From JAYFNU01 sp964622315 (GTDB lineage: Bacteria; Bacillota; Clostridia; Oscillospirales; Ruminococcaceae), in assembly GCA_964622315.1 (NCBI GenBank), contig CAZUOY010000002.1, positions 21,950 to 85,949 on the forward strand: a stretch of 64,000 nt of DNA, in the 5' to 3' direction. Below the pieces are notes generated by a model. It saw only the letters and a program-made list of their open reading frames with translations. It had not been told where the DNA came from and made no database searches. The position numbers were made by a program, and so were the translations under genes. Shown in pieces: positions 17,326 to 25,211 of the stretch. Within the stretch, counting starts at the first letter, position 1. Every line of letters starts with the position of its first letter.

Positions 17326-17670
17326 TTAAAAGAGTGATATTATCGCGGCACCCGCAATAATTAGGATAACGCCCGCTATCTTTCGTGCCGTTATCTTTTC
17401 TTTTAAGAAGAAATAGGACACTAACATTGTCCATATGTAGGTCACCGCCGTAAGCGGATAGACAACGGAATAATCGAGAAAACGAAGGATGTAGATATTG
17501 ACAAGCGCGGACGCCGCATAGATAATTCCGCCGATAATGAAGTTCCAGTTGAAGATTTGCTTTATAATACTGTCGCCGCCCGACGCGCGCTTGATAAAAT
17601 AGCCCGCGAAGGCACCCATGGCGGTCATTACCGCCACAATAAGAAGATACTGCGCTTTAATTGTCGCCAC
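17326..17670 (-). CDS. Half-size EamA/SMR-like membrane protein, partner B
   Basis: 114 aa with four predicted helices (about 7-25, 42-62, 67-87, 94-112). The segment YPLTAVTYIWTMLVSYFFLKEK is typical of the EamA/drug-metabolite superfamily, including ArnE/ArnF-like undecaprenyl-phosphate-aminosugar flippases and small multidrug resistance proteins. It starts inside the end of the preceding gene (14-base overlap), so the two four-helix proteins are probably made in equal amounts and form a heterodimer. In a region full of envelope glycosylation genes, transport of a lipid-linked sugar is plausible, but a drug or metabolite exporter cannot be excluded. Confidence 0.7.
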   Translation of the reverse strand: MATIKAQYLLIVAVMTAMGAFAGYFIKRASGGDSIIKQIFNWNFIIGGIIYAASALVNIYILRFLDYSVVYPLTAVTYIWTMLVSYFFLKEKITARKIAGVILIIAGAAIISLF

Positions 17671-18001
17671 CCCCTATCAAGACCACTCCGCCGAGGATAA
17701 CGAGCACGCCCACTATTCTAAGCGGCGTCACCGCTTCGTGAAGCACGGCAGACGCGAGGATAAGCGAAAAGATATAACCTATACTGAGCATGGGGTGAAG
17801 CACCGAAAGACTTCCGTGACGATATGCCAAAAGCATAAAAAGCATACCTAAGCCATAACAGGCAAAGCCGAAAAACAAAAGCCAGATATTTTTCATCTCG
17901 GAAAGCTTCCAGAGAAACTGACCGGAACAGGAAAACAAAGCGGAAACAATGATAAGCGCTATTCCCGTTTTGTTCTTTGCAAAGGACTCTTTCATATTCA
18001 T
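17657..18001 (-). CDS. Half-size EamA/SMR-like membrane protein, partner A
   Basis: 114 aa, four helices after a short charged N-terminus (MNMKESFAKNKTG). The second-half pattern HPMLSIGYIFSLILASAVLHEAV mirrors the PLTAVTYIWTMLVSYFFLKE segment of the neighbour, as expected for the two halves of a DMT-type transporter. A second ATG two codons in (17995) is an alternative start. It is first gene of a two-gene operon. ArnE/ArnF and paired SMR proteins have this layout; substrate unknown. Confidence 0.7.
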   Translation of the reverse strand: MNMKESFAKNKTGIALIIVSALFSCSGQFLWKLSEMKNIWLLFFGFACYGLGMLFMLLAYRHGSLSVLHPMLSIGYIFSLILASAVLHEAVTPLRIVGVLVILGGVVLIGGGDN

Positions 18002-18074
18002 AAGCTGTACCGCCGTATATATTTCCGCGCCACAAGGCTTGCGGTGTAATTATTGTATCACAAACTATGACAGA

Positions 18075-18107
18075 AAAAAAGCCGACGCTTTATACGTCAG
18101 CTTTGGT
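18075..18107 (-). terminator. Terminator of spoVAE
   Basis: On the minus strand AGCTGACG pairs (one G-T) with CGTCGGCT across TATAAAG, followed by TTTTTTT. The left arm overlaps the spoVAE stop codon. Confidence 0.75.
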
Positions 18108-18453
18108 CCTTCGATTTAAATAGAAGCGCTATAACAAGACCCATAAACAGCGACATAGCCACTCCCGCGGACGCCGCGGTAAACCCGCCGGTAAGAACGC
18201 CCGTTAATCCGTCACTCTCAATCGCGTCCTTCACACCGCCGAAAAGAAGATGTCCGAAGCCGATAATCGGCACTGTCGCGCCCGCGCCGCCGAATTCGGC
18301 GATAGGTTCATATAGCCCTACGGCGCTGAGTATTACGCCCGCCACTACGAAGCCCGTAAGAATACGCGCGGGCGTAAGCTTCGTGTAATCCATTAGTGCT
18401 TGTCCGATAAGACAGATAAGCCCGCCTACAAGAAATGCTTTAAAGTAGTCCAT
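18097..18453 (-). CDS. spoVAE: Stage V sporulation protein AE (SpoVAE/SpoVAEb)
   Basis: 118 aa, four helices. MDYFKAFLVGGLICLIGQAL, LTPARILTGFVVAGVILSA, GLYEPIAEFGGAGATVPIIGFG and GVLTGGFTAASAGVAMS follow the SpoVAE consensus along the full length. SpoVA proteins sit in the spore inner membrane and form the channel moving dipicolinic acid during sporulation and germination. Normally spoVAC, spoVAD and spoVAE are one operon; here spoVAE stands alone, with terminators on both sides, so its partners must be elsewhere in the genome. AGGTG precedes ATG 18453; no clear sigma-G promoter was identified. Confidence 0.92.
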   Translation of the reverse strand: MDYFKAFLVGGLICLIGQALMDYTKLTPARILTGFVVAGVILSAVGLYEPIAEFGGAGATVPIIGFGHLLFGGVKDAIESDGLTGVLTGGFTAASAGVAMSLFMGLVIALLFKSKDQS

Positions 18454-18480
18454 AATTCACCTAATTTAAATATAATTAAA

Positions 18481-18516
18481 GCCCCGTCGGTATTATCTGC
18501 CGACGGGGCTTTTTTA
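18481..18516. terminator. Terminator of the TagGH operon
   Basis: GCCCCGTCGG (18481-18490) pairs with CCGACGGGGC (18500-18509), a perfect 10-bp stem with TTTTTT on the plus side. It lies just past the stop of the leftward ABC ATPase gene at 18523; the T run is poorer in that direction. Confidence 0.75.
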
Positions 18517-18522
18517 TTCATA

Positions 18523-19254
18523 TTAGGTTTTATCGTATTCGTCGCACACTTCTTTTGTCTTGCCTATTTTAACGACCTCGCCCTTTTCAAGCCACATCAC
18601 CCTTGTGCAAAGTCTTCTAATCTGTTCGAGCGAATGGGAAACGAATATAACCGTGGTGTCGCCGTCCATTAGCTCTTTTATCCGCTTTTCGCACTTTTTT
18701 TGGAATTTGAAATCGCCAACGCCGAGTATCTCGTCCACAATAAGTATCTGCGGCTTAACTACGGTAGCAATGGCAAAGCCCAAGCGCGCTTGCATTCCAG
18801 AGGAATAATTTTTAATAGGCACGTCGATAAAATCGCGTATCTCGGCAAACTCCACAATCTCCTCGTATACGCTCTCCATAAAGCTTTTTGAATATCCAAG
18901 CACAGCGCCGTTCAAATAGACGTTCTCTCTGCCTGTAAGGTCGGGGTCGAAGCCCGCTCCGAGTTCTATCATGGGAGACAGTGTTCCGAATATTTCCGCG
19001 GTCCCCTTCGTCGGCTTCATTATCCCTGAAATAATCTTGAGCATCGTGCTCTTACCGCTTCCGTTAAGCCCGATTATTCCGAACACCTCGCCCTTTTCTA
19101 TTTCAAACGACACGTCCTTGAGCGCCCAAAACTCTTTAAAGAACAACCGTCCTTGAACCAAGCGCATAACATATTCCTTTAAGCTGTCCACCTTTTCGGA
19201 GCTTACGTTAAACTCCATAGAAACATTCTTTACCGAAGCCATTATTTCACTCAT
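18523..19254 (-). CDS. ABC transporter ATPase, teichoic-acid/polysaccharide exporter (TagH/Wzt-like)
   Basis: 243 aa. Walker A GLNGSGKSTML, the signature YSSGMQARLGFAI and Walker B ILIVDEILGVGD are all present. The N-terminal VKNVSMEFNVSSEKVDSLKE and the IELGAGFDPDLTGRENVYLNG segment are typical of the TagH/Wzt/RfbB branch that powers export of undecaprenyl-linked polysaccharides. There is no C-terminal carbohydrate-binding extension, so it is the short form. It follows the permease gene by 10 bp and is the last gene of the operon running from 25097. Membrane-peripheral, cytoplasmic side. Confidence 0.92.
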   Translation of the reverse strand: MSEIMASVKNVSMEFNVSSEKVDSLKEYVMRLVQGRLFFKEFWALKDVSFEIEKGEVFGIIGLNGSGKSTMLKIISGIMKPTKGTAEIFGTLSPMIELGAGFDPDLTGRENVYLNGAVLGYSKSFMESVYEEIVEFAEIRDFIDVPIKNYSSGMQARLGFAIATVVKPQILIVDEILGVGDFKFQKKCEKRIKELMDGDTTVIFVSHSLEQIRRLCTRVMWLEKGEVVKIGKTKEVCDEYDKT

Positions 19255-19264
19255 TGCAAACTCC

Positions 19265-20047
19265 TTAAATATAAAGGATAAACTTATCCTGACGCTTTTT
19301 GAAGACGATTATTCCGAGAAGCATAAAGAGAACCGCAAGCCCTCCGCAGATGAGGTTCATCTCCAGCGTGGGAAGCTGACCGTAAATCATCACGGCGCGG
19401 AAGTATTCAACATACCACGTAAGCGGGTTAAGCATTACTATTTTTCTTATAAAACCGTCTCCGAGCGCTTCAATGGGGTAGATAATAGGCGTAAGATACA
19501 TCCAAGCAGTCAGAAGCACCGAGTAAAGGTGCTTCAAATCTCGAAAGAACACGCAGTAAGCCGAAATTAACAGACCGAAGCCCATTGTGAAACCAAGAAA
19601 CATAAGAAACGGAACAGGAAACAAAAACATAGTAAAGCTAAAGGGGATTTTAAATATGAAAAGCATTATTACAATGGCTACCATTGAAAAAAGCAGATTT
19701 ACAAAGGCAAAAAGCGTTTTTTCGATAGGAAACATATACTTTGGTATATAAACCTTCTTTATTAATGCCGACGCATCAACTATAGAGAATATCGCGCTTG
19801 AGGTTGCCTCGTTAAAAAAGGAGAACAAAAGCTGACCGGTAATCAAATATAACGGGAAGTTCTCGATTTCATATCTGAACACACGCGAAAACACCGCGTT
19901 CAATATGAGCATCATCAGTATCGGGTTCAGCATACTCCAAAGAATACCCAACACCGAGCGGCGGTACTTGACCTTCAAATCTCTTGAGATTAAATTCTGC
20001 ATGAGATATTGATATTTATTAAACGTTTGTAAATAGGACTTAAACAT
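19265..20047 (-). CDS. ABC-2 type polysaccharide/teichoic-acid export permease (TagG/Wzm-like)
   Basis: 260 aa, six helices. The amphipathic N-terminus reads LQTFNKYQYLMQNLISRDLKVKYR, with LGILWSMLNPILMMLILNAVFS after it, the hallmark of TagG/Wzm permeases. LNPLTWYVEYFRAVM occurs in the C-terminal half. It should form a homodimer channel with the downstream ATPase to move lipid-linked polymer out. No Wzx/Wzy pair was seen in the window, so export of at least one polymer goes through this ABC route. Confidence 0.92.
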   Translation of the reverse strand: MFKSYLQTFNKYQYLMQNLISRDLKVKYRRSVLGILWSMLNPILMMLILNAVFSRVFRYEIENFPLYLITGQLLFSFFNEATSSAIFSIVDASALIKKVYIPKYMFPIEKTLFAFVNLLFSMVAIVIMLFIFKIPFSFTMFLFPVPFLMFLGFTMGFGLLISAYCVFFRDLKHLYSVLLTAWMYLTPIIYPIEALGDGFIRKIVMLNPLTWYVEYFRAVMIYGQLPTLEMNLICGGLAVLFMLLGIIVFKKRQDKFILYI

Positions 20048-20084
20048 AGCTACTCCCTTAAATGCTTATTTGATTATCTGTCTT

Positions 20085-21755
20085 TTATCTTGTCAGTTCG
20101 GAATATCTCATACTTAGATATTCCGAAAGTCTGCCTTCCTCGCTGCTTTGATAGATTTTGTCCGTCTCGCTGTAGTACAGCTGTCTTAGCTCCTCGCCCG
20201 TAAGCGACAGCGTCTTCCCGCCGCTCGAAAGACCGGAAAATTCAAGCAGCCTCTTTTCGCCGTAAAGCTCTTTTCTTTTTCCTGTCTCCTCCTTTGCGCG
20301 CTGTTTCGCAATGCCGAGCGTATGAAGATACATATAGTCATGAATAACGCTGTCTTGGAAGCCCTTAAGCTCCTCTTGCGAAAGCTTGAAAACTATGTCG
20401 CTGTCGGCGAGCAGTCTATCGTCAAATTTTGAATATGCCTCAAGTCTTTTCCTCTCGAGCTCCTTGTCGGCGGGAACAACATAACAACAAGTGGCGTAGG
20501 CGACCGTTTCATATCTGCCGTGTGACATAAGTCTCAGCCACAAATTCCAGTCCTCGTGCGCTCCGAGCTCCTCGCGCATTCCACCCGCCTTCTCGTAAAG
20601 AGCGCGGCGGAAGATAACCCCGTTGTCGGTCGTAACGCATCGCCTGACCATAGTAAACGGGTCTATTCTCGGAAACTCCAGCCTGTTCTTGTTGACAATT
20701 TCCAGCTTATAAGGCTTTTCACTTATTACGTTCGCCTCCAGCGCAATGCACTGAAGAAAAACCAAATCGGTTTCTTTGCTAAGCAGGCTTTGGACACCGA
20801 TTTCTATATGCTCAGGAAGAAGATAATCGTCATCGTCAAGGAAATTTATATACTCCCCTTTTGCAAGCTTAACCCCCATGTTTGCCGCCGCCGCGCGACC
20901 TATACTTTTCCCTGTCGCTTTATAGGTTATCCTCATATCCGAAAAATCGGATAATAGCATACCCTCGCAAAGCGGCTCGCCGTCCTCAATAACCACCGTT
21001 TCAAAATTCTTATATGTTTGGTTTCTAAGACTTTCAAGGGTCTTTCTCAGCGTTTCGGGGCGGTTCCTTGTGCGCGTGACAACGCTTACAAGCAAAGGTT
21101 TTTCGTTCGGCTGCGTCACAATTTCGCCGCGTACCAAGCCATACTCCGCCTTATACCACTCGCTTGACGTGTTCGCGTATCTTCTGTTCTTTCCGAGCCG
21201 CGAAGCCAATAAACCGACGGTTTTAAAGAATGAAGACGCCATTTCAGCTATAAGCCGCTTTCTCGTTACGGCGTACGCGGCGGGATGAGCAAGGGCCTTG
21301 AGGATAAGAATGTATCCTTCTTTTATGTCACAGGCTCTGCCGAACTTTATGCGAAGCTTTAGCGTTTCAACAAGCCTTTCCTCATAGTCTTTACAAGGAA
21401 AGCCCTTCGCTTCAACCGTCGCCGACGGAAGATACTTCGTCTTTTTTCCGTCGAGCGAAAGTCGCTTAATTATATCCGTCGCCGCCGCCGCGCCCATACA
21501 AAAATCTATGCCGCCGATATGCTCAAGTGCGTCCTTTGCGACAACAAAAGCCACGTTATAAGCGCCTGTCGCTTCAAGCGAAACAGGCTCGCAGTAAAGC
21601 GCCCTTTCATAGCCAAGCGTTCTCAGCGAGAAAGCGTCAGCGCTGACATCTTCTTGAAGCGCAGTCAGCGAAGCTTCGCTTAAATCAAGGGGGACAAGCG
21701 CCACCATCTGACGCCCGCTCTTTAGGTTAATTTCGTGAACCTCGATTTTTTTCAA
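20085..21755 (-). CDS. Large GT2-family glycosyltransferase with extra N-terminal domain
   Basis: 556 aa from TTG 21755, preferred because AAGGAG lies 7 nt upstream and LKKIEVHEI follows; longer in-frame reading into the upstream gene has no ribosome site. The catalytic GT2 domain lies at about 230-440: LVSVVTRTRNRPETLRKTLESL, TVVIEDGEP, a NFLDDDDYLLPEH metal-binding motif and the AHEDWNLWLRL acceptor motif (ED of the ED-Y/W family). The first about 200 residues (with YNVAFVVAKDALEHIGGID) resemble the second half of a GT2 fold lacking DxD and may be a degenerate donor domain. The last 90 residues are helical. It is in the TagGH operon, so likely elongates or decorates the exported polymer. 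Confidence 0.82.
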   Translation of the reverse strand: MKKIEVHEINLKSGRQMVALVPLDLSEASLTALQEDVSADAFSLRTLGYERALYCEPVSLEATGAYNVAFVVAKDALEHIGGIDFCMGAAAATDIIKRLSLDGKKTKYLPSATVEAKGFPCKDYEERLVETLKLRIKFGRACDIKEGYILILKALAHPAAYAVTRKRLIAEMASSFFKTVGLLASRLGKNRRYANTSSEWYKAEYGLVRGEIVTQPNEKPLLVSVVTRTRNRPETLRKTLESLRNQTYKNFETVVIEDGEPLCEGMLLSDFSDMRITYKATGKSIGRAAAANMGVKLAKGEYINFLDDDDYLLPEHIEIGVQSLLSKETDLVFLQCIALEANVISEKPYKLEIVNKNRLEFPRIDPFTMVRRCVTTDNGVIFRRALYEKAGGMREELGAHEDWNLWLRLMSHGRYETVAYATCCYVVPADKELERKRLEAYSKFDDRLLADSDIVFKLSQEELKGFQDSVIHDYMYLHTLGIAKQRAKEETGKRKELYGEKRLLEFSGLSSGGKTLSLTGEELRQLYYSETDKIYQSSEEGRLSEYLSMRYSELTR

Positions 21756-21774
21756 GGTTTTTCTCCTTAACAGT

Positions 21775-22845
21775 TTATCGTCCGAGCAGCCTGTTGACAA
21801 ACGTAAGTATCCTCCAGCCGCGGGAGCTGTAGATTTCGTTCATCTCGCGCTTTCTTTGCGCATACAGCTTGCGGAAAAGATTAAGATGAAAGACCGCTTT
21901 GTCATATGCCTTATCCTCTGCGTCGTCAAGGAGAACCGCGCCTATCTCGTTTTGAGGCGCAGTTTTTAGCTCGGCGCCCTTCAAAATCAGCCGCCACCAC
22001 TCCTTAAGCACTTCCGCCGCTTCCTCGTCGCTTAGATAATCAGCGTTCGCGAGTATATCCATATAGCCGGAAATACCAAGCTCTAAAAATCTAACAAAAT
22101 AGCCCGATTTCTTTTTCTTTGCAAGGTAGTCTTCCATAAGCGTATAGCATTTCGTAACCTCGGCAAGATGCTTACCGCTGAAATCGTGATATAGGCTGTC
22201 CTCGCGAATACAGTATATATAGATGTTTTTCTTAATGTGTCTTGCCTTATTACAGCAGGCAAGATAGGACGCGATAAACAAGCTGTCCTCGCCGTAAACC
22301 TGCTTAAAGCTCAGGTTGTTTTCGCTAATCAGCGACCTTTTGAAAATCTTTGTCCAGAACGGGTCGGTCGCGGGAAACAGCACCTCGAATGATTTTGAAA
22401 TGTCATAGTCTTTCTCGCTCAACGCGGCATAGCGTTCGCTCACGTCGGTTACTCTTTTGCCGTGAAGCTCGCTGTAGCAGCCGCCGACGATATCCAAATC
22501 GGTACCATTTATCTCACTATAGAGGATTTCACACGCTCTTATATCAAAAAGGTCGTCGTTATCAAGGAACATAATAAACGGCGCAGATGCGTTATTTAGG
22601 CAAACATTCCTCGGCTCGCTCGCCGAGCCCGTGTTCTTCGGCGTTTTAAAGACCTTTACGTTTGAGTACTGCTTCGCCCACTTCTGCATTATCGAAAAGC
22701 TGTTATCCGTCGAGCAGTCGTCGCATAAAAGAAGCTCTATGTTTTCAAAGCCTATCGTTTGGTTCTTTACCGAGTTGAACGCTCTTTCAAGCGTTTTTTC
22801 AGCGTTGTAGACGGGAATAATTACGCTTACGAAATAATTTGACAT
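21775..22845 (-). CDS. GT2-family glycosyltransferase (tandem paralogue 1)
   Basis: 356 aa. VSVIIPVYNAEKTLERAFNS, LLLCDDCSTDNS and the IMFLDNDDLFD metal-binding motif define a GT-A fold inverting GT2 enzyme, with GEDSLFIASYLAC as the acceptor-side ED motif. The first about 95 residues are nearly the same as in the next gene, while the rest differs strongly, so the donor domain is shared and acceptor specificity has moved apart. ATG 22845 is 3 bp after the preceding stop. Confidence 0.9.
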   Translation of the reverse strand: MSNYFVSVIIPVYNAEKTLERAFNSVKNQTIGFENIELLLCDDCSTDNSFSIMQKWAKQYSNVKVFKTPKNTGSASEPRNVCLNNASAPFIMFLDNDDLFDIRACEILYSEINGTDLDIVGGCYSELHGKRVTDVSERYAALSEKDYDISKSFEVLFPATDPFWTKIFKRSLISENNLSFKQVYGEDSLFIASYLACCNKARHIKKNIYIYCIREDSLYHDFSGKHLAEVTKCYTLMEDYLAKKKKSGYFVRFLELGISGYMDILANADYLSDEEAAEVLKEWWRLILKGAELKTAPQNEIGAVLLDDAEDKAYDKAVFHLNLFRKLYAQRKREMNEIYSSRGWRILTFVNRLLGR

Positions 22846-22848
22846 TTA

Positions 22849-23940
22849 TCATTTCTTTCCTATCTTAAGTTTCTGAAGAAGCGACGCCGCTTTCCATGTA
22901 GCCGAGCCGAAGATTCCGTCAAGCTCTTGCTGTCTTAGATGATACAGCTTTCTGAGCTCAAAGAAATTTTCGACGGCGTTCTCATCAGTGGAATTAAGAA
23001 AATCGTTCGCAAGCACCGCCGCGCCGGGCGACACGAGACTGTAGGAGTTCTTTGCATGAAATATAAGCAGTCTTTTCCAGCTCAGAAGAAACTCTTTGAG
23101 CTCCTCATCGTTCAAAGTGTCGGTATATAACAGCTCGTCCACCGCCGTGCTTATCGGGTCGCCGTAAAGCTTAAAGCACCTTTCAGCCGCTCCCGTTAAG
23201 CCGCTCGACTTCTCCCTTTCGACTACCTCCTCATAGGACCCAGCCGAAATCAGCGTTTGCGTTAATGGTTTTCGCTCCGCCTGTGAAAGAGAAACCGAAC
23301 CTGAGCGGCGCAGCCAGTTGTAGACGCTTTCGTTGATATAGACGCCCTTCTTGCAGAACATCAAATATTCCATTGTAAACGCAATATCTTCTTCACGCGA
23401 GCTTTCAGGCATTCTTATTTTGTTGTTTCTAATTATTTCGCTTTTGAAAATGGTTCTCCAAACGGTGCCAATAAACGGAGCCGCTTCATTTGAAGCAAAA
23501 ATATCCGCATTTTTCACTCCGTACTCGGCTTCGTGTCTGTGAGTCTCTTTCTTTCCGTCAGCGACCTGCGTCCAGTCGCCCGACGCGATATCCGCTTTGT
23601 TTTCCGTTATCGCGCAATAAAGCGATTTCACCGAATAATCGAAAAACTCATCATCGTTGTCGAGAAACATTACGTAAGGTGCGCTTACGTTTTCAAGACA
23701 GACGTTGCGTGGCGCACCTGCCATGCCGCTGTTCTTCTTCGTTTTAAACGCCCTTACGTTTTCATACTGCTTTTCCCACTCCTGTATTATTGAAAAGCTG
23801 TTATCCGTCGAGCAGTCGTCACACAAAAGAAGCTCAATATTTTCAAAGCCTATCGTTTGGTTTTTAACCGAGCTGAACGCTCTTTCAAGCGTCTTTTCGG
23901 CGTTGTAGACCGGAACAATTACGCTGACCTTATATTCCAT
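22849..23940 (-). CDS. GT2-family glycosyltransferase (tandem paralogue 2)
   Basis: 363 aa. It shares YKVSVIVPVYNAEKTLERAF, IELLLCDDCSTDNSFSII and the VMFLDNDDEFFD motif with its downstream neighbour; ESSREEDIAFTMEYLM carries the acceptor-side ED. The C-terminus RQQELDGIFGSATWKAASLL resembles the KREMNEIYSSRGWRILTF tail of the neighbour, suggesting a conserved membrane-binding amphipathic end. It is in the TagGH operon; substrate unknown. Confidence 0.9.
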   Translation of the reverse strand: MEYKVSVIVPVYNAEKTLERAFSSVKNQTIGFENIELLLCDDCSTDNSFSIIQEWEKQYENVRAFKTKKNSGMAGAPRNVCLENVSAPYVMFLDNDDEFFDYSVKSLYCAITENKADIASGDWTQVADGKKETHRHEAEYGVKNADIFASNEAAPFIGTVWRTIFKSEIIRNNKIRMPESSREEDIAFTMEYLMFCKKGVYINESVYNWLRRSGSVSLSQAERKPLTQTLISAGSYEEVVEREKSSGLTGAAERCFKLYGDPISTAVDELLYTDTLNDEELKEFLLSWKRLLIFHAKNSYSLVSPGAAVLANDFLNSTDENAVENFFELRKLYHLRQQELDGIFGSATWKAASLLQKLKIGKK

Positions 23941-23981
23941 AGCTCTCCTTTGCGTCGGTTTAAGACACTAACACGTTTAGG

Positions 23982-25097
23982 CTATTTCTCCCAAACAGGC
24001 TCCTTTAAAACCCACCTGCCGAGCTCATTCTTCTTGAATATGTCGCGGTTGTAGAATTTATCGACTATGCTCCAAAATTCCCTCTCGCTGTAGCCCGCGA
24101 ACTCACAAAAGTCGCGAACGCAGAGAGAATCAAGAGCGTGGTCGTGCTCTTTAACAAGCTTTACCGCCTCGTCTCTTGTAAGAAGTCCGTAGCGTATGCT
24201 TCTCGCGGCATAATCGGTCGCCGTGGCGTGCCCGAACTTAGGATATTTCATCCAGCCGTGTACAAGATACGCGCGGCTGTCCACCTGGTCGAAATCTTCT
24301 ATGTGGTGGCTTCTTCTCCATTCGTTCTCAAGCCCGTGGAAGCCACGGCTCTTTGCGAACTCGTAGTTGCGGAAGCTGTTCCAGTCAAGGAAATAGGAAA
24401 GATAGAACGGGTCAAGCTTCGCCATATCCTCAGCTGAGGGGGCAAGCGTAAGCGAAAGGTCCTTTTCGGTAACTCCGTCGCCGATAAGCTCGCTCTCGTC
24501 CACGCCCACCGCGACACCGTTATTTATCTGCGCCCTCGCAGAATAGGTTTCCACGTCGTCCGCGCCGCCGTACTCATAGCTTACGTTTTCACCGTAGCAA
24601 AGCAGCGGCGTGTTAAATTTCACAGCCATATGAAGCGGGAAGGTATAGATTAGACGGTCGATAAACCATGTGGGCTTACCGTATTTCTCGAACATCTTGC
24701 GCATAAGCACCTTTTGGGTTTTTATGTCGGGCTTACAGGAAATAATGGTGCAGCCGAACTCCTCGCTTATGTTCTGAAGGTTATGCTTTCCCGCCTCGGT
24801 CATGGGGAAGTTATCCTCAACGGAAAAGAGTATCGGGTTCATTCCCATAACCTCTTTGAGCATATAAACCTGAAAATGACTGTCCTTGCCGCCGGATACG
24901 GCGACGGCGCAGTCGTAGCCCCCGGGGCCGTTCATTCCGCGGTATTTATCGCAAAGCGCCTTGAACTCCTGCATGCGCTTGTCCCAGTCAATGCTCTTTC
25001 TTCTCTCGTAGTTTGTGCACGCGCAGCAAACGCCTTCCTCATTAAAGGTTATACCCGGGCGTGTATCGGGCATTACGCAATGTTTACAGTATTTCAT
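23982..25097 (-). CDS. N-acetyl sugar amidotransferase (WbpG/PseA-like PP-loop enzyme)
   Basis: 371 aa. A zinc finger CKHC-VMPDTRPGI (Cys4, Cys7) with CCAC at 24-27 is followed by the PP-loop SGGKDS (68-73) of ATP pyrophosphatases and the CYGENVSYEYGG region typical of the N-acetyl sugar amidotransferase family (WbpG, LPS locus; PseA/LegA group). Characterised relatives convert an acetamido sugar group to an acetamidino group using ATP and ammonia, usually delivered by HisH/HisF-like partners. No such partners are in this operon, so ammonia must come from elsewhere or from free ammonium. It is the first gene of the second polysaccharide operon, so an unusual amidino sugar in the polymer is predicted. 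Confidence 0.88.
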   Translation of the reverse strand: MKYCKHCVMPDTRPGITFNEEGVCCACTNYERRKSIDWDKRMQEFKALCDKYRGMNGPGGYDCAVAVSGGKDSHFQVYMLKEVMGMNPILFSVEDNFPMTEAGKHNLQNISEEFGCTIISCKPDIKTQKVLMRKMFEKYGKPTWFIDRLIYTFPLHMAVKFNTPLLCYGENVSYEYGGADDVETYSARAQINNGVAVGVDESELIGDGVTEKDLSLTLAPSAEDMAKLDPFYLSYFLDWNSFRNYEFAKSRGFHGLENEWRRSHHIEDFDQVDSRAYLVHGWMKYPKFGHATATDYAARSIRYGLLTRDEAVKLVKEHDHALDSLCVRDFCEFAGYSEREFWSIVDKFYNRDIFKKNELGRWVLKEPVWEK

Positions 25098-25211
25098 ATT
25101 CTAAAGCAACCTCTTTTAAATTAATTTATACTCGGTATCATTTTACCAAAGCGCGCATAAATAATCAATCTTAATAAATATACTTTAATAAAATACGCTT
25201 TATGGGGTTGT

